A DNA stretch of 64,000 nt from the NCBI GenBank assembly GCA_027559495.1, contig JAMXSV010000007.1:620001-684000 (forward strand), in the 5' to 3' direction. The position numbers and the translations under genes were made by a program. Positions 22,301 to 33,777 of this stretch are shown piece by piece (the stretch's first letter is position 1; every line of letters begins with the position of its first letter). Origin of the DNA: Aurifilum marmelostoma. Its lineage: Eukaryota; Ascomycota; Sordariomycetes; Diaporthales; Cryphonectriaceae. The notes under the pieces were generated by a model. It made no database searches and was not told where the DNA came from. It saw only the letters and a list, made by a program, of their open reading frames with translations.

Positions 22301-23618
22301 CCGGTACACGCTCGAGCCCGAATGGCAGGCTCAGCTCAGCCACCTGCAGGTGCTGCGTGAGGTGTGCCTGAAGCTCGGCCTCCAGGTGCAATACAAGGAG
22401 TACGCCTTCACGGCGGCGGCGGCGTCGGCAGCTCCAGCGCCGGCCGCGGCCGAGGCTCCTGTTGTCAATGGCAATGGCGAGAGCAAGAAGAAGAAGAAGA
22501 AGTCCCGTGACGGTTCTCCTGCCTCTGCCGCCTCCGCCACTGTACCTCACACTTTCACCGCTGACGACATTGTCAACATTGTGCCCATCATCAAGGACTC
22601 TGCACCCCGCAGCTCCGTGGCAGAGGAGGCCCTCGAGGCTGGCAGGATCTCTATCGCGCAGAACCAGCGCAAGCTGGGCCAGGAGCTGCTGCTCGAGTCC
22701 CTGTCGCTGCACGAGCAGATCCACGGCATCCTGCACCCGGAGGTGGCGCGCATCTACCACCAGCTCTCCATGATCTACTTCCAGATCGACGAGAAGGAGG
22801 CCGCCGTCGAGCTCGCGCGCAAGGCCATCCTCGTCGCCGAGCGCACCATTGGTGTCGACTCGCAGGAGACCCTGCTCGACTACCTCAACCTCAGCCTGTT
22901 CCTGCACCAGCTCGGCGACAGCCGCACGGCGCTCGAGTACTCCAAGTACGCCCTCAAGCTGTGGAGGACCATCTACGGCCCCGACCACCCCGACACCATC
23001 ACCACGATCAACAACGCCGCCGTGATGCTGCAGCACCTCAAGGCGTACCACGAGTCGCGCCGCTGGTTCGAGGAGTCGCTGCGCATCTGCGACAAGATCT
23101 TTGGCAAGCAGAGCATCAACTCGGCCACGCTGCAGTTCCAGCTCGCGCAGGCCCTCGCCCTCGACAACGACTCCAAGGGCGCCGTCGTCCGCATGCGCGA
23201 GTCCTTCAACATCTTCCTGCAGGAGCTCGGCCCCAACGACAAGAACACCAAGGAGGCCGAGTCCTGGCTCGAGCAGCTCACCCAGAACGCCGTCTCCATC
23301 GCCAAGCACAACAAGGACCAGGAGGCCCGCAGGCTGCGCGCCGGTATCCGCTTCACGCCCCGAGGCCTCCCCAACTCGCGCGGTGTGGTGGCCGGCTCTG
23401 CCACTGGTGCGGGTGCAGTTGCTGGGGCCTCCTCCGGCGCCGCCTCCTCGCACGAGGTCGAGAAGAAGCCCGCCCTGGACTCGCGCAGCATCGACGAGCT
23501 TATCAAGTTCATCGAGGGCACTGACAAGAAGGGCAAGAGCAGCAGCAGCAGCAAGAAAAGCGGCAGCAAGAACCCCAAGAGGCGCGGAAACGGGCAGCAG
23601 GTCTCGTCCCAGGCTTAA
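19361..23618 (+). CDS. clu1: Clustered mitochondria protein Clu1 (eIF3-associated p135); one frame break
   Basis: Cytosolic RNA-binding protein needed for even mitochondrial distribution, also found with eIF3 (yeast Clu1/Tif31). Four exons: 19361-19397, 19526-19615, 19733-19791 and 19886-23618, about 1305 residues, normal for filamentous fungi. In order: the N-terminal ubiquitin-like part (YTLTIVLPHEPGKLELTVS), a GSKIP-like block (GGFYVNKSS), the Clu domain (DWNEEFQSAKELP to the DEMAAEETNDYPHR region), a long Glu/Lys-rich coiled coil, the central eIF3-p135 region, TPRs (HEQIHGILHPEVARIYHQL, LDYLNLSLFLHQLGD, RTIYGPDHPDTITTIN) and a basic Ser-rich tail. Exon 4 changes frame at the C5 run 20059-20063: dropping one C gives LVEDPYTEKEARLHM, the family sequence. 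I take this as an insertion error in the assembly. Confidence 0.93.
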
Positions 23619-25117
23619 GGGAGCAAGTGCCTCCTGTTTTGTCTCTCTGAGGAGAGAACCACCGAGTCCCGGTATAACCTCATGTCCCAGGTGAAAAAGG
23701 GAAAAATGATGGAAAGAGAAGAGGAGAAAAGAAGAAGAAAAAAAAAACAGGCCTGTATGTCTCGTTTGGGGGGGGGGGGGGCAGGGAGGTTTTGAGATGG
23801 GAATAAGTCTGGTTTTTATTGCTCTTGATTTCATTCTCCTCTCCGCGGCCCCGAGGGCGGAAATACACAAAAGCAATTGTACAATCACCACTTACCATCA
23901 CATCATCATTCATCATCCATGGGTCAGGCGCACTTGGTGGGCACACTTTTTACCATTTCGAAAGTCGGCTTGTCTTGTCTTTTTTTTTTCCTCCTTCTGG
24001 GGAAAGAAAAGGGGGGGCGGGGGAGGAGGTCCTGGAGGGAGGCCGCGACTTGTTTTATATCTTGTTGTATGTGTCTGGGAAGCCCTGTACAAACGAAAAA
24101 CAATAAACGGTCCGGGGAAACTTACAGAAGACGAGGGAGGAATATACTGTTGTACCTCTTGACGATAGACAAGAAGAAAAAAACAGGCGGGGCGCGAGAA
24201 AGAAAAAGGAAACAAAGGAAGCAAAGTGAAAAAAAAAAAAAAAAAAAAAATTAGGCGCTTTACTACGAGGGAGGGAGGTGGGTGGTTGGGGTTTTGATCA
24301 GCATTCAAAGTTACAATAAAAACATCTTCACTCCCATTTCCTACATGCAATCCTTCACTCGTGTGTTTTTTGTTGGAATCTGGACGTGAGCAGTGAAATC
24401 AATTCCTTCCTGTAGGAGGAGGACACACGCGAAGTAGTAGGTAGATGTGTGATGCGTGCTCCTTTGAGAGAACTTGCCTGCACCTCATGCGCCCTCCCGT
24501 ATCTTTCTCATCGAGACAACCAGAGTATCCCAGACTTGTCAAATTTCCACAGCCTAGTCTTCCACAGAACAAAACGTCCTCCACCAAGGCAAGAGGAAAA
24601 GAAAGAGAAAGAAAAAAAAAAAAAAAAAGAAAAGACTGAGAGCCTCCTAACCCAAAGATTGTCCCGTCTGTCCCTGTTTGTTGTTCAAGAGGTATCTCAT
24701 TTGCCTCTGCACCGGAGGCTTAAATTACACAGAAGAAGAAAGAAAAGAAAAACCATGCATCTTCATGATCAATCGTAGAGGCTTCATCACCACACCAAAG
24801 AGAAACTCGATTTTTTTGCCTCGAACGCCTGGGAATCGGTTTTTGAGAGTGCCCCAACCAGCATGGCTGTTCTTCTCCACCCAACGCCATGGAAACGTAA
24901 AACAATGCAGAAAATAACAAGTGACTAGTTGAGGACAGTAACAACAAGAAATTCCAACAGAAAAGGGAGAATACAACAAGTACTGCATACTTTGTCGCAA
25001 CCCAGGTCCAGGCGGCTGCATAGGTGCGACACACGGGGCAAAGATCGTCCTCGACGCTAGGCTGTCCGGCGCCTAAGTCCTGCCCGGGGTTGGTGGACGG
25101 GAACAATTCGGCGGCGT
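23619..25117. other. Intergenic between convergent clu1 and fork-head genes; no gene seen
   Basis: Only 3' flanks are expected here. The sequence is purine-rich with poly-A, poly-G and poly-T tracts, and no frame has protein character. Confidence 0.65.
24229..24250. repeat. A22 homopolymer
   Basis: Uninterrupted A run in the 3' flank of clu1. Genomic, not a poly(A) tail, since sequence continues on both sides. Confidence 0.9.
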
Positions 25118-27490
25118 CTAAGCCTTGTTCCCGTTGGTGGACGAGAATGACTGGCTCTTGGACATGGATGCGTTCAACGTCTCATGATACGAGCTGATGC
25201 TCTGGAAGCCCCTATATAAGATCTGTTAGCCACCCACACCCTTTCTCCAGGCATTCTTGAGATCGCATAACGCGTTTGTGGCTTACTTTGTGAGGTCAAT
25301 GCCCTCCTCGTCCTCGTCCGCATCCTCAAACTTGAGGGTGTCCTGCGTTGCCGCAGTTCCCGGGCGGCTGTGCTGCGTCGGGCTGCCGCCTGGAGATTTG
25401 AGGGCTCGGGGTGGACTGCTGCTCTGTGGGATGGGCCCGAGGTTCTTGGACGGGCTGATGTCGAGCAGGGGCTTGATCGGCGTGCTACCGTACTCTGCGA
25501 ACTTCCAGAAGGGGGCAGGAGAGGACGTTGGCATGTGCTGGCTAGGGCGCTGGAGAGTGCTGGGGGGGCACGAGCTGAGGATGCACCTTGAGGGGAGCTG
25601 GGGTGACGAGCGAGGCACCGTCCTCCGGGAGATACGAAGAGGTGAGGAGGGGTGAGCGTGGAGGGGCTTCGTCCATGGCATCCGAAGTCGCTGCGGGCTG
25701 TCGATGACGAGGCAGGGGGCTGCCATCGCCAATCTCCGCATGGCTGTCTGGCTCAGGACGTCGGGTGCGATCGGGTGTCATGTGCGACAGGCGTAGTGTC
25801 GAGCGGGGCTGAGGGGATCCCGACGGCGAGACCCTGCGCTTTCGATTCGAAGCGGGCTCCCTAGCAGCCATGTCCCGCGGACCTTGCGTGATATAGTTGA
25901 GATGGTTCGGCGATGACGGGTTCGACGACCCACGGTGACCACCACGGCCCCCCCTTCCAGGCATTCTTGACCATATCATCCCGACACTCGGTCGTGAGCT
26001 GCCACTTCATCCCCTTGCCGGGCTCGTCGGTGGATCTTGCAACCTTCTCAAACGCCTTATTGAGAGAGAGGTTGTGACGGATCGAGTTCTGTCAGACGTA
26101 GCCTGTTAGTATGCTCCCCATCATCATCATCATCAGCAGCAGCAGCAGCAGCATCATTAGGTACTCCGACCGGGCGCGACTACTCACCTGCCATCCCGAC
26201 GGCTGCTGATGTCGGTAGTAGGCGTAATTGTTCATAATGTAGGTGTAGATGCCGTTCAGGTTGAGCTTCTCTTCCGTGGTGCTCATGATGGCCTGGGTGA
26301 TCATCTGCGCATAGCTGTACTGTGGCTTGATGCCCTTGTTCTCGTCCAGGCTCAGGTCCATGTCGTTGGTGCTCAGGATCATGCTTCCCGCCGTGGTCGG
26401 CCTGGAAGGCGACGGCTTGGCATGTAGACCGTGCTTTGTCTTTGACGGCGGAGTGCCCGGGCGCTTGTAGTTTGGCGGAGCTGGCGCGAGTGTCTGCTGC
26501 CCGCGTGCCTGTCTGGCCTGGTAGGTGCTCTGCGAGGACGACGGCCTGCCAGTGGCAGAGACGGGGAGACTGGCACGGGCCGAGTCTGGGAGGTCCTTTT
26601 CGGCCAGCCCGGCGCGGCGGAGATAGGTCTCGTGTATCCTCAGAGGTTCTTGCTCGGGCAGGACAATCATCATCTCAATACCTGCAATCTCGAGCACATC
26701 ACCGCTGCCCAAGGGCTTGACAGCATCCAAGGGCAGGCCGGCCATGTTCAGCCTCACACCATTTCTTCCCTTGACCTTGAGGATCCATCGTCCGCTATCG
26801 TACTCGGAACTGAAAAAGATGCTCGCGTGGCGGCGGGAGATCATCTTGCTGGGCCCGAGATCGATGTGGATAAACTCTTCGTCATCGTCCGGGTCGATGG
26901 GCTGCGGGGGGTCTGAGGAGCGACCGATATTGATGGTGGTCTTTTTAACATAAAAGGTCCAACCAAGTCCAACAATCTTGGCAAAGGCGTTGATACCATC
27001 CTCGCCGCTGAGCCGTGAGTTGGAGTGGTCCTGGGTTGCCTGGACAAGCTGGTTCTGCGGGGCAAGCAGGTGCTCGCTGACCTTGTCGACAATCAGGTCA
27101 GAAGCTTTCGCGTGGTCCAGGGAGTCGTCAGCAAGCAGGCTGGAGTCTTGGACCGTGCTGGACTCGGGCTCGTCGTCTGCAAGATCTCTTGGAGAAGGAG
27201 AAGGGTCGTTGGCCTAGAGGATAGAGAGGACAAGCCAATGTGAATTAGTGCCATGTGTCTGCATAAATGGGCATGCGCCAGCCACAGCGCACAAAGGAAG
27301 CATGGCTTTGATCATGTCGCATGCAGGCAGGCGATGGGATGGAGATGTCCTGCCTGCGAGAGGAGACACCAACCTTCTTTCTGCGCTTGGCAGGGCGCGA
27401 GGGGGAGGAATCGTCAGGACGGTCTGAAACCAGCTCCTTGCGCGTCGAATCGCGCTGGGCGCGTTGAGTGCGCTTTCCCGGGCTAGGCAT
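25118..27490 (-). CDS. fkh2: Fork-head transcription factor with FHA domain (Fkh1/Fkh2 type); two frame breaks
   Basis: Nuclear factor of the yeast Fkh1/Fkh2 class, which drives G2/M gene expression. Four exons: 27490-27374, 27213-26188, 26088-25287 and 25211-25118, about 678 residues. The basic N-terminus is followed by an FHA domain (FAKIVGLGWTFYVKKTTINIGRSS, SKMISRRHASIFF, GRNGVRLN) that binds phosphothreonine. The fork-head domain (PQYSYAQMITQAIMS, LNGIYTYIMNNYAYYR, NSIRHNLSLNKAFEKV, MKWQL) has its helix 3 starting exactly at an exon boundary. The frame breaks at C7 25948-25954 and G7 25562-25568 (plus strand); one base fewer in each gives NAWKGGRGGHRGSSNP and LVPPSTLQRPSQHMP, and exon phases then sum correctly. 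The last small exon ends in SSTNGNKA. Fkh1 versus Fkh2 cannot be told. Confidence 0.92.
26119..26154. repeat. (CAT)n-(CAG)n array inside fork-head intron 2
   Basis: Trinucleotide array lying wholly inside the 99-nt intron (26187-26089) that interrupts the fork-head domain. Confidence 0.85.
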
Positions 27491-28125
27491 GTTGAAGGAC
27501 TTGTGATCCAACAACGTGCTGTAAGATGAGGTGTAGCAGCGAGAACATGCAGGGTGTATCGTTGCTGTCCGTTGTCCGTATTCGATGGTTTCTTGGATGG
27601 CGGATGTCGGAAGATGTGCAGGGTAGGATTGATGATGATGATGGCGGCGGCGGCGGCGGCAGGTGGGATGGTGAGGGGTGCGCGCGAATCTGGTAAATAA
27701 AGAAAGTTTGCGCGCGAAGGGATGCGGAGGCGGCGAGCTGGTCTGGTCTGGTCTGGTCTTGGGGGAGGGGGGGTAGGGTCAACCGTAGTAGAATTATTTA
27801 CGTTGGCGTCGAATGCCTTCGACGGTTACGGTACTCTGCTAGTGGTTTAGTTTCTGAATGGTGAACGCTTTCAGGAAAGAGTGTTTAGCAATGGGTGATG
27901 GATGGGCTTGGGGGTGACATGGTGCACTCCCCCCCCCCCCCTTCCCCTCCCTCCAACCATGGGCCCAGTCCAGTGCAATGGATTGCACACACTGCACATG
28001 GAACAAGGAAGGATTGATGCTGACAAGAAGTGATGAATCTGAGATGGTGTGTGGTGTGTGGTCATACCTTGGGGAGACGGTGGCCGCTCAGGTGTGAGAC
28101 ACCGAGAGAGTCAAGGAGTGTGTGA

Positions 28126-28163
<38 letters not shown>

Positions 28164-29963
28164 ACTCGGTGTAGCAATAGTGACAAAGGGTATTGGATTT
28201 AAAAGAGCAACCAGGGGCCGGGAGGCTCGGAGGATAATGAAGGGCTAAAAAGGAGAGGTTGGCGGCTGATCTGGATTGTGTGTCTCTTGTTCCAGCCGCT
28301 TTCCACAGAGGCAGGACGGTGTGCGGTGTGCCGTGCAGTGCCGTGCAGTGTGAGCAAGGCCGGGCGAGGCAGGACGAGGCAAGGCAAAATGGCAAGGCCA
28401 GCAGCAAACTAAGAAAAGGTCATGATGCAAATCCGCGTTCGCGTTAATTGGAACACGCCCTGCCCTGCTGGGAGCTTGCCGTGGGCTGGGGTGGGGTGGC
28501 AGAGGTCACCACCTGCCAAATTCCACACGGCTGCGGTGGGGACCTGGCTCTTGGGGTCTGAGGTAGCCTGGAGGTAGAAAAGCCCTGGTTGGAATGTGGC
28601 AGAGGTACTCTGGAAGTACATGACTCAGACCCACTGAAAAGATGCAGGAACGGCCCCGCGGCAGCCAGGATTATTCCTCCTCACCTCTGAAACTTTTTTT
28701 TTTCCTTCCCTTTTTTTTCTTTCTTCCCCTCTTCAATTTTTTTCAACAGGCCGACCAAGGCACAAACAGCTGATTTCAAACAAGCTGCAAAAGGAAACAT
28801 GCCAACTACTGTGCTTTTTACAATAGAAAAAAAAAAAAAAAAAACAAGGGAAGAAAAAGAATATATCACTCCCTTTTCTATCTCTACGCGATTCAAGCCA
28901 AGGATACATATCATTTTCCATGACAATAACCTGCCAGGACCCACAATGACGGAGGTTTGGGGTCTCAGTACTTACCTTACTGCACTTACCTCCTCAGCAA
29001 GGGAGGCTTCCCAGTCCCATCGGCCCTTACCTACCAAGTATCCCATGCGCTTTAATTCTCTGATTAGACACGCAGGTGAATTGCTCACCTCGCACGCCCT
29101 TGACACCAAAAAAGTCAGACATCACCCTGACCTGGCGCGTCAGTCTCAGTACTTTAGGGACTATCTCATTATCTAGGTCCATCTTCAACATGGAATGCTC
29201 ACGGGAAGCGTCGCCTGCCACAAGGACTTGATCCAGACGTGTTGCCGGAATGCAACATCACATTGTGTATCCTGGATCTTTTGACCACTAGGAATGTAAA
29301 GGAGTGACAGAAGGTGCTTGATCAGTACCCCAGCAAGACCGTCAACAATGGACATCCGGGTATCTTCTGGTGTTTGCAGCGGGTTGTTTGTGTGGTCTCT
29401 GTCAGGGCGTGAATCTTTGGCTACAAAGTTCCTCTCAACGCGGACGATGAGGCCGACAAGGTCCCTCTGAAGCTGGCCATGACTATAGAGATACATACGA
29501 CCAGCCCTTTTTCTCAAGAGAAGAAGTGAGCTTCTTCCGGAAAGGACCCTCTCTCGTCTCTAGCTGCATATGAACCAGCCCAGCTCACTGCACGGACCGA
29601 CTGAGGGGAACTCACAAATATCATCGCAGAGGGCTCAGAGGCTCTGGGCGACAAGATCCCCTCCCACCTCTTTTTATATCCGCCTAAGAAGACCGGTGTG
29701 CCCTTGACCACAGACTGGCTCAGGCTTTGTGCGAACTTGAATCCTCTAAAGTCCTTTTCCATGAGCCAGACCCGGCCCACCCCTCTTTGTTTTCAGGACC
29801 AACATGGAAGATTATCACTCGACGGGTCCAGTGAGTAGTGGTGATGATGAGGTCCGAGCTTGTGCTTTCCCTTCCACTACTACAGCCTGTCGGCCAACCT
29901 CGATGGTGCGCAGGGAGTCCGGGAAGAAATTGAGATGCATCCTCATCCAACTTCAAGACCACC
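27491..29963. other. Intergenic between fork-head and dml1 genes; no gene seen
   Basis: This is the 5' region of the fork-head gene and the 3' flank of dml1. It contains four tandem GGTCT units near 27741, a CGG run near 27645, a long TG array and CAGTGCCGTG duplications near 28330. No supportable frame was found. Confidence 0.65.
28127..28162. repeat. (TG)n microsatellite
   Basis: TG array about 640 bp upstream of the fork-head start codon. Confidence 0.95.
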
Positions 29964-31754
29964 TCAGTCATCTTCGCCCTCGTCACTGCCGCTTGACCAG
30001 CCCTCGTGATACTCGTCAGCCATCTCGGCCAGCCCGTTGCTGAGATCCTCTCGGTCTTCGAGGCCGATTAACCTGGTTACCGTTGCTCGCAGTGATCTCA
30101 GCTTGCCTGACAGCTCTGTGTCCGTCGAGAGGGATGTTGTGATGCCGATCTTGTCCTTCAGCGCCTCGCCCTTGCCGTCTCTGAATATCTGGGGAAAGCT
30201 GTCCAGCAGCGGATAGTCCAGCCTAGACCGGTACCTAGACATTCAAGGAGTCAGCTTACTGTAGCCACCGAGCGTGCTTGAAAGCCAGCCACGATAAGTA
30301 AAGACAGATGCATCTTACCTTCGGCTGATAGCAGCCCCACGTCCTCTTGCACGCATGCCGTCTGACCCCTCCTGCTCATCCTCGTCGTCTTCAGCCCGCT
30401 CGCCGCGGTTAGACAGCACCTGGCTGAAAATCTTCGTCCTGCTATGGAAACCATTGCGGGCAGCCCTTCCGACCCCATCGCCCACCTCATCCGTCGGGCG
30501 GAAGTCCACATCCAGCGTCACCCCGTCCTCTGGCTCATCGCCCGCATCTGCAGCATGCGGCACCTCGCCTGCGCCGGAGAAGCTCATCTGCAGGTTGGCG
30601 ACGTTTTGCTTGCCGTGGACGTTGAGCATGTCCGAGATGGTGCCGAGGACGTCTCTGTTCGCAGTGTCCTTGAGGCGAGACGGTAGGGTGGCGGACTCGA
30701 TGGCTGCCGAGAGGACGGCTGACGAGTGCCATGGTGACGATGCATTCAGCGAGAGGATGTTTCGTAGCCTCGGTGGCTGTGTGGATGGGAGGGAGACTGG
30801 GATGAGAAGCGAGGCCTGCTTGTACAGCTCTGAAAGGGACTTGGCCTTGTTGACCAAGCGAAGGAGTCGTTTCTCCTGCAGCAGTGTCAGTGCCTGAAGA
30901 GACGCCACAACATAGCAAACCACCAGCACATCAAGGAGATTCAAAAAGGATTACCCTGGTCACGCCCTGGAACCCCTCTTGTGCGCCCCAGACCCATATC
31001 GTAGTCTTGCCATACTCATCCCTCAGCCGCTCGGCGTACCTCGACGCAAAGCCGCCCCAGGCGTCATCCAGCGTGGTCATGATCTGGATGCCCTGCATCT
31101 GGTCGGCCTCCTCGACAAAGGGCCTCAGGTCGCGGTCCACAATGTCATGCTCCCTGTCCAGGCCCGCAAACAGCTCCCCGCCCGTGTCCCACCTCTCAAA
31201 GGGCACAAGGCTCGAGTTCAGCTCGTACTCGTTCAGCTGGACGATGCTCCGCGGGTGGTAGAAGACGCGGTTGAAGTCGCTCCAGTATCGCACCGAGCTC
31301 GTGGTCAGCCGTGGCGGCTCCAGGCCGGCGTCGAGGGACTGCTGGTACTCGCTGGGGGCGATGGGGTCTGCCCTCTGCACGACGGTGCGGCCTGACCACA
31401 GCGATGACGACGATGACTCAGCACCTGCCTCGCTGCCGTCAGTGATGTCGTAGAGGGCGTTGATCTTCTTGAGAGAGCCGAAGCCGCCTTTTAGGTCGTA
31501 GATGACGGTCCGTGGCATGTACGTCTCGGTGCCATCGGCCCCGATGCCAGGACGCCAGTGGACATCGTGATCGACGGCTGACTCTTCATTTTCGGAGTAT
31601 GTGAAGTAAGATTCCTGAGACAGTGTCAGGGAGAGTGTGCTCTTGTTCTTTTGTTTCTCCTCAGCGGAAAGAGGGCTCGAACCTGGGCGTTCCAGAAATG
31701 CGTTGCGAGGTAGTTACTCTGCTGGCCCAGCTGGAGGGTGATAATCTCATGCAT
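29964..31754 (-). CDS. dml1: Dml1/Misato family protein (tubulin/FtsZ-like, mtDNA inheritance)
   Basis: Tubulin-related protein; yeast Dml1 is required for inheritance of mitochondrial DNA, and animal Misato for mitochondrial distribution and cytosolic chaperonin work. Four exons: 31754-31683, 31614-30955, 30893-30319 and 30234-29964. All junctions are GT-AG, phases are consistent and the protein is 525 residues. The tubulin-like start MHEIITLQLGQQSNYLATHF is diagnostic, followed by YFTYSENEESAVDHDVHWR, TPRTVIYDLKGGFG-type and YYHPRSIVQLNEYE-like segments, then the Misato middle region (EADQMQGIQIMTTLDDAWGGFASRY). The C-terminus is acidic (GSDEGEDD), as in fungal homologues. It shares a 0.56 kb divergent promoter with the peroxiredoxin-like gene. 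Confidence 0.95.
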
Positions 31755-32310
31755 CTTGTCAGGACCTGATGAGAAAATGATCTCCTGCTCCTCCTGCTCC
31801 TCCTGCTCTCCTTGACATGAGCAGACGAGTGAATGAGTAAGTAAGCGAGTACGATGATTATTTCAATGCCAAGAATTGCTTTGTCGTGGATTGGTGCACA
31901 AAGAGAATTAATCAACCACTGTATTTTACTTACTTATGCAGTACTGTACGGCGGGAGAAGCCGCGACGGGATGACGCTGCACGACAGGGATGAGTCTGCT
32001 CGGAGGGAGCTGTGGAGAACCACCTCGACAGCTGTCCGCCTCCCTCTAGAGGAGAGAAGGGTTCATGCACGTCCTTCACCGCGCGTTCGCCTTGTGATCG
32101 ACGTGTTCTATGTAAGACGATTATTTAGTGGTGTACATCCCATATCGATGGACCCTGATTGACTTTACCTCCTTACACTAACTTGACTGTACATATAAAC
32201 ACCAGATTAGACTCGGGAAGTCATCCTTTCGAACCACCAACCATAAGCCATCCGTCAAGATTCACCACCACCACCACCACCACCACACCACGACGATCGT
32301 CAACACAGTT
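31755..32310. promoter_or_regulatory. Divergent promoter of dml1 and the peroxiredoxin-like gene
   Basis: 556 bp between two start codons facing away from each other. It includes tandem TCCTCCTGC units near 31785-31810 and a CAC/CCA array just before the peroxiredoxin start. No clear TATA box could be assigned to either gene. Confidence 0.6.
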
Positions 32311-33026
32311 ATGGCCGCAGAACTAAAAGAACACTTCTTCAAAGAGATCCAGTCCTTCAAGTCCCCTCCCCCAAGAGAAGTGGCGCCCATCCCCAAGGTA
32401 GGCGAACCCGCCCCGGAACACGAGAAGCTCAAGCTGCCCCACGACAAGCCCGCCGTCATCGTCTTCCTGAGACATTGTGGCTGTCCATGTAAGCCCAACC
32501 CAACCACCTGCCTCCTGTGTCCTCTCCTCTCTGCTCCTTCTCCCCCCCCCCCACCACTGATCACAAGCTAACTCATACCCGAAAAAAAAAAAAAGTCGCA
32601 GAAAAGTCCTTCCGCAACCTCGTAGCCTTCTCAAACACCCACGCCGGCAAGATATCCTGCATAGCCATCTCCCACTCCAGCCAGGAAGCCACCGAGAAAT
32701 GGATCCCCGAGGTCGGCGGGGAGTGGGAGACCGAGGTCGTCGTCGACGAGGCCCGCGACATCTACGCCGCCTGGGGCCTCGGCCTGAGCTCATACTGGCA
32801 CGCCGTCGGCCCCATGAGCATATACAACGCCGTGCAGCTGGGCAAGAGCGAGGGCATCTGGAACAAGACTGTCGACAGCGGCACGAGGTGGCAGACGGGT
32901 GGTGCTTTTGCTGTGGACAGGGGAGGCAAGGTCAGGTGGGTTAGTATCGCCAAGACGGCCAGTGATATCCCCGATCTCGACGCCGCGCTGAGGGCTTTTA
33001 TGGAGGTACCCACCGAGACTTCGTGA
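32311..33026 (+). CDS. Peroxiredoxin-like (AhpC/TSA family, thioredoxin-fold) protein
   Basis: Thioredoxin-fold protein of the fungal AhpC/TSA antioxidant group, expected to reduce peroxides with a reactive Cys. Two exons: 32311-32488 and 32596-33026, 202 residues. The intron (GTAAGC...AAAAG) ends right after an A-run. The key site is split by the intron: FLRHCGCPFAEKSFRN, with Cys56 and Cys58. The rest of the fold is recognisable (ISCIAISHSSQEATEKW, the WGLGLSSYWHAVGP stretch, TGGAFAVDRGGKVRW, DLDAALRAF). There is no signal peptide or peroxisomal PTS1 tail, so it is probably cytosolic. The physiological substrate is not known from sequence. It is convergent with cdc27. Confidence 0.88.
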
Positions 33027-33085
33027 TGGAGCTTGGTATGGGGGAGAACATACTGTCTGTCTCTCCCTCTCTTTACACACACACA

Positions 33086-33120
<35 letters not shown>

Positions 33121-33777
33121 TGTTTAAGGCGGTTCTTCTTGTGTATATGGACTTGTCCGACTAGCAACCAGCATAGCGAGCGACAAACGAGGCCGGAATG
33201 GGGGGGGGGGGGAGGGGATAGCGCGGTGTAATCTTGCAGCCTTGTAAATATGGGTTATCGTTGATTTTGTTCATCATCATCATTGATATGGATGTGCCTG
33301 TCCCGACGCAATGCTGAAGTACCTATACACAGTAGAAGAGAGTAGCAGGAGGAAGTCCGTCAATGTCTCATGCACCAACCCATGCACCCAGTTACCTGCT
33401 GCCCCAGTTTCCCTGGTTTGAAAAAAGAAAAAAAAAAAATTCCCCGCGCAAGAGTTTCAGACCCAGCAGGGAGATCGCGCTGTGCGACGATTCCTCGCCT
33501 GCACCATCGACGTTTTGTTCGTTATTTTCCCCCAATCAATTGAGACGCCTGTGCCATGCTTCTTCTTGTTGGGGGTTTCCTACTCATGCTCCATGCCATG
33601 CTTGCTGGCTTGCTTGCTTGTCCCACCCAGATCCACGCCACACTCCGGCAGCAGAGAAGAGACCTTCCCTACATAGCGCCAGACTCTCGTGAGTCATTGT
33701 CCCCGTCGTCCTTATGCTCTTTATGTCCGACGTGACAAGCAAAATCACGGACTGTCATATACCTGGCCTTCCACTTA
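33027..33777. other. Intergenic between convergent peroxiredoxin-like and cdc27 genes; no gene seen
   Basis: 3' flanks of two convergent genes. It begins with adjoining CA, TC and TG arrays and contains a G13-like run near 33200. No supported frame. Confidence 0.65.
33075..33123. repeat. Compound (CA)n-(TC)n-(TG)n array
   Basis: Three adjoining dinucleotide arrays about 50 bp after the peroxiredoxin-like stop codon. CA and TG arms are complementary and could pair in a transcript. Confidence 0.9.

Noticed and set aside
20460..23891. An open frame of 1143 codons on the minus strand, antisense to clu1
   Set aside because: It mirrors the clu1 coding exon and reads as a Leu/Val/Gly/Arg-rich shadow caused by G/C-biased third positions; it has no family motif and crosses the clu1 stop into its 3' flank.
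2006..25954. Programmed frameshifting or pseudogenes as the cause of the five frame breaks
   Set aside because: Every break is at a G/C homopolymer and each is corrected by one base, with both insertions and deletions, in three unrelated housekeeping genes. Sequencing error is the simpler explanation.
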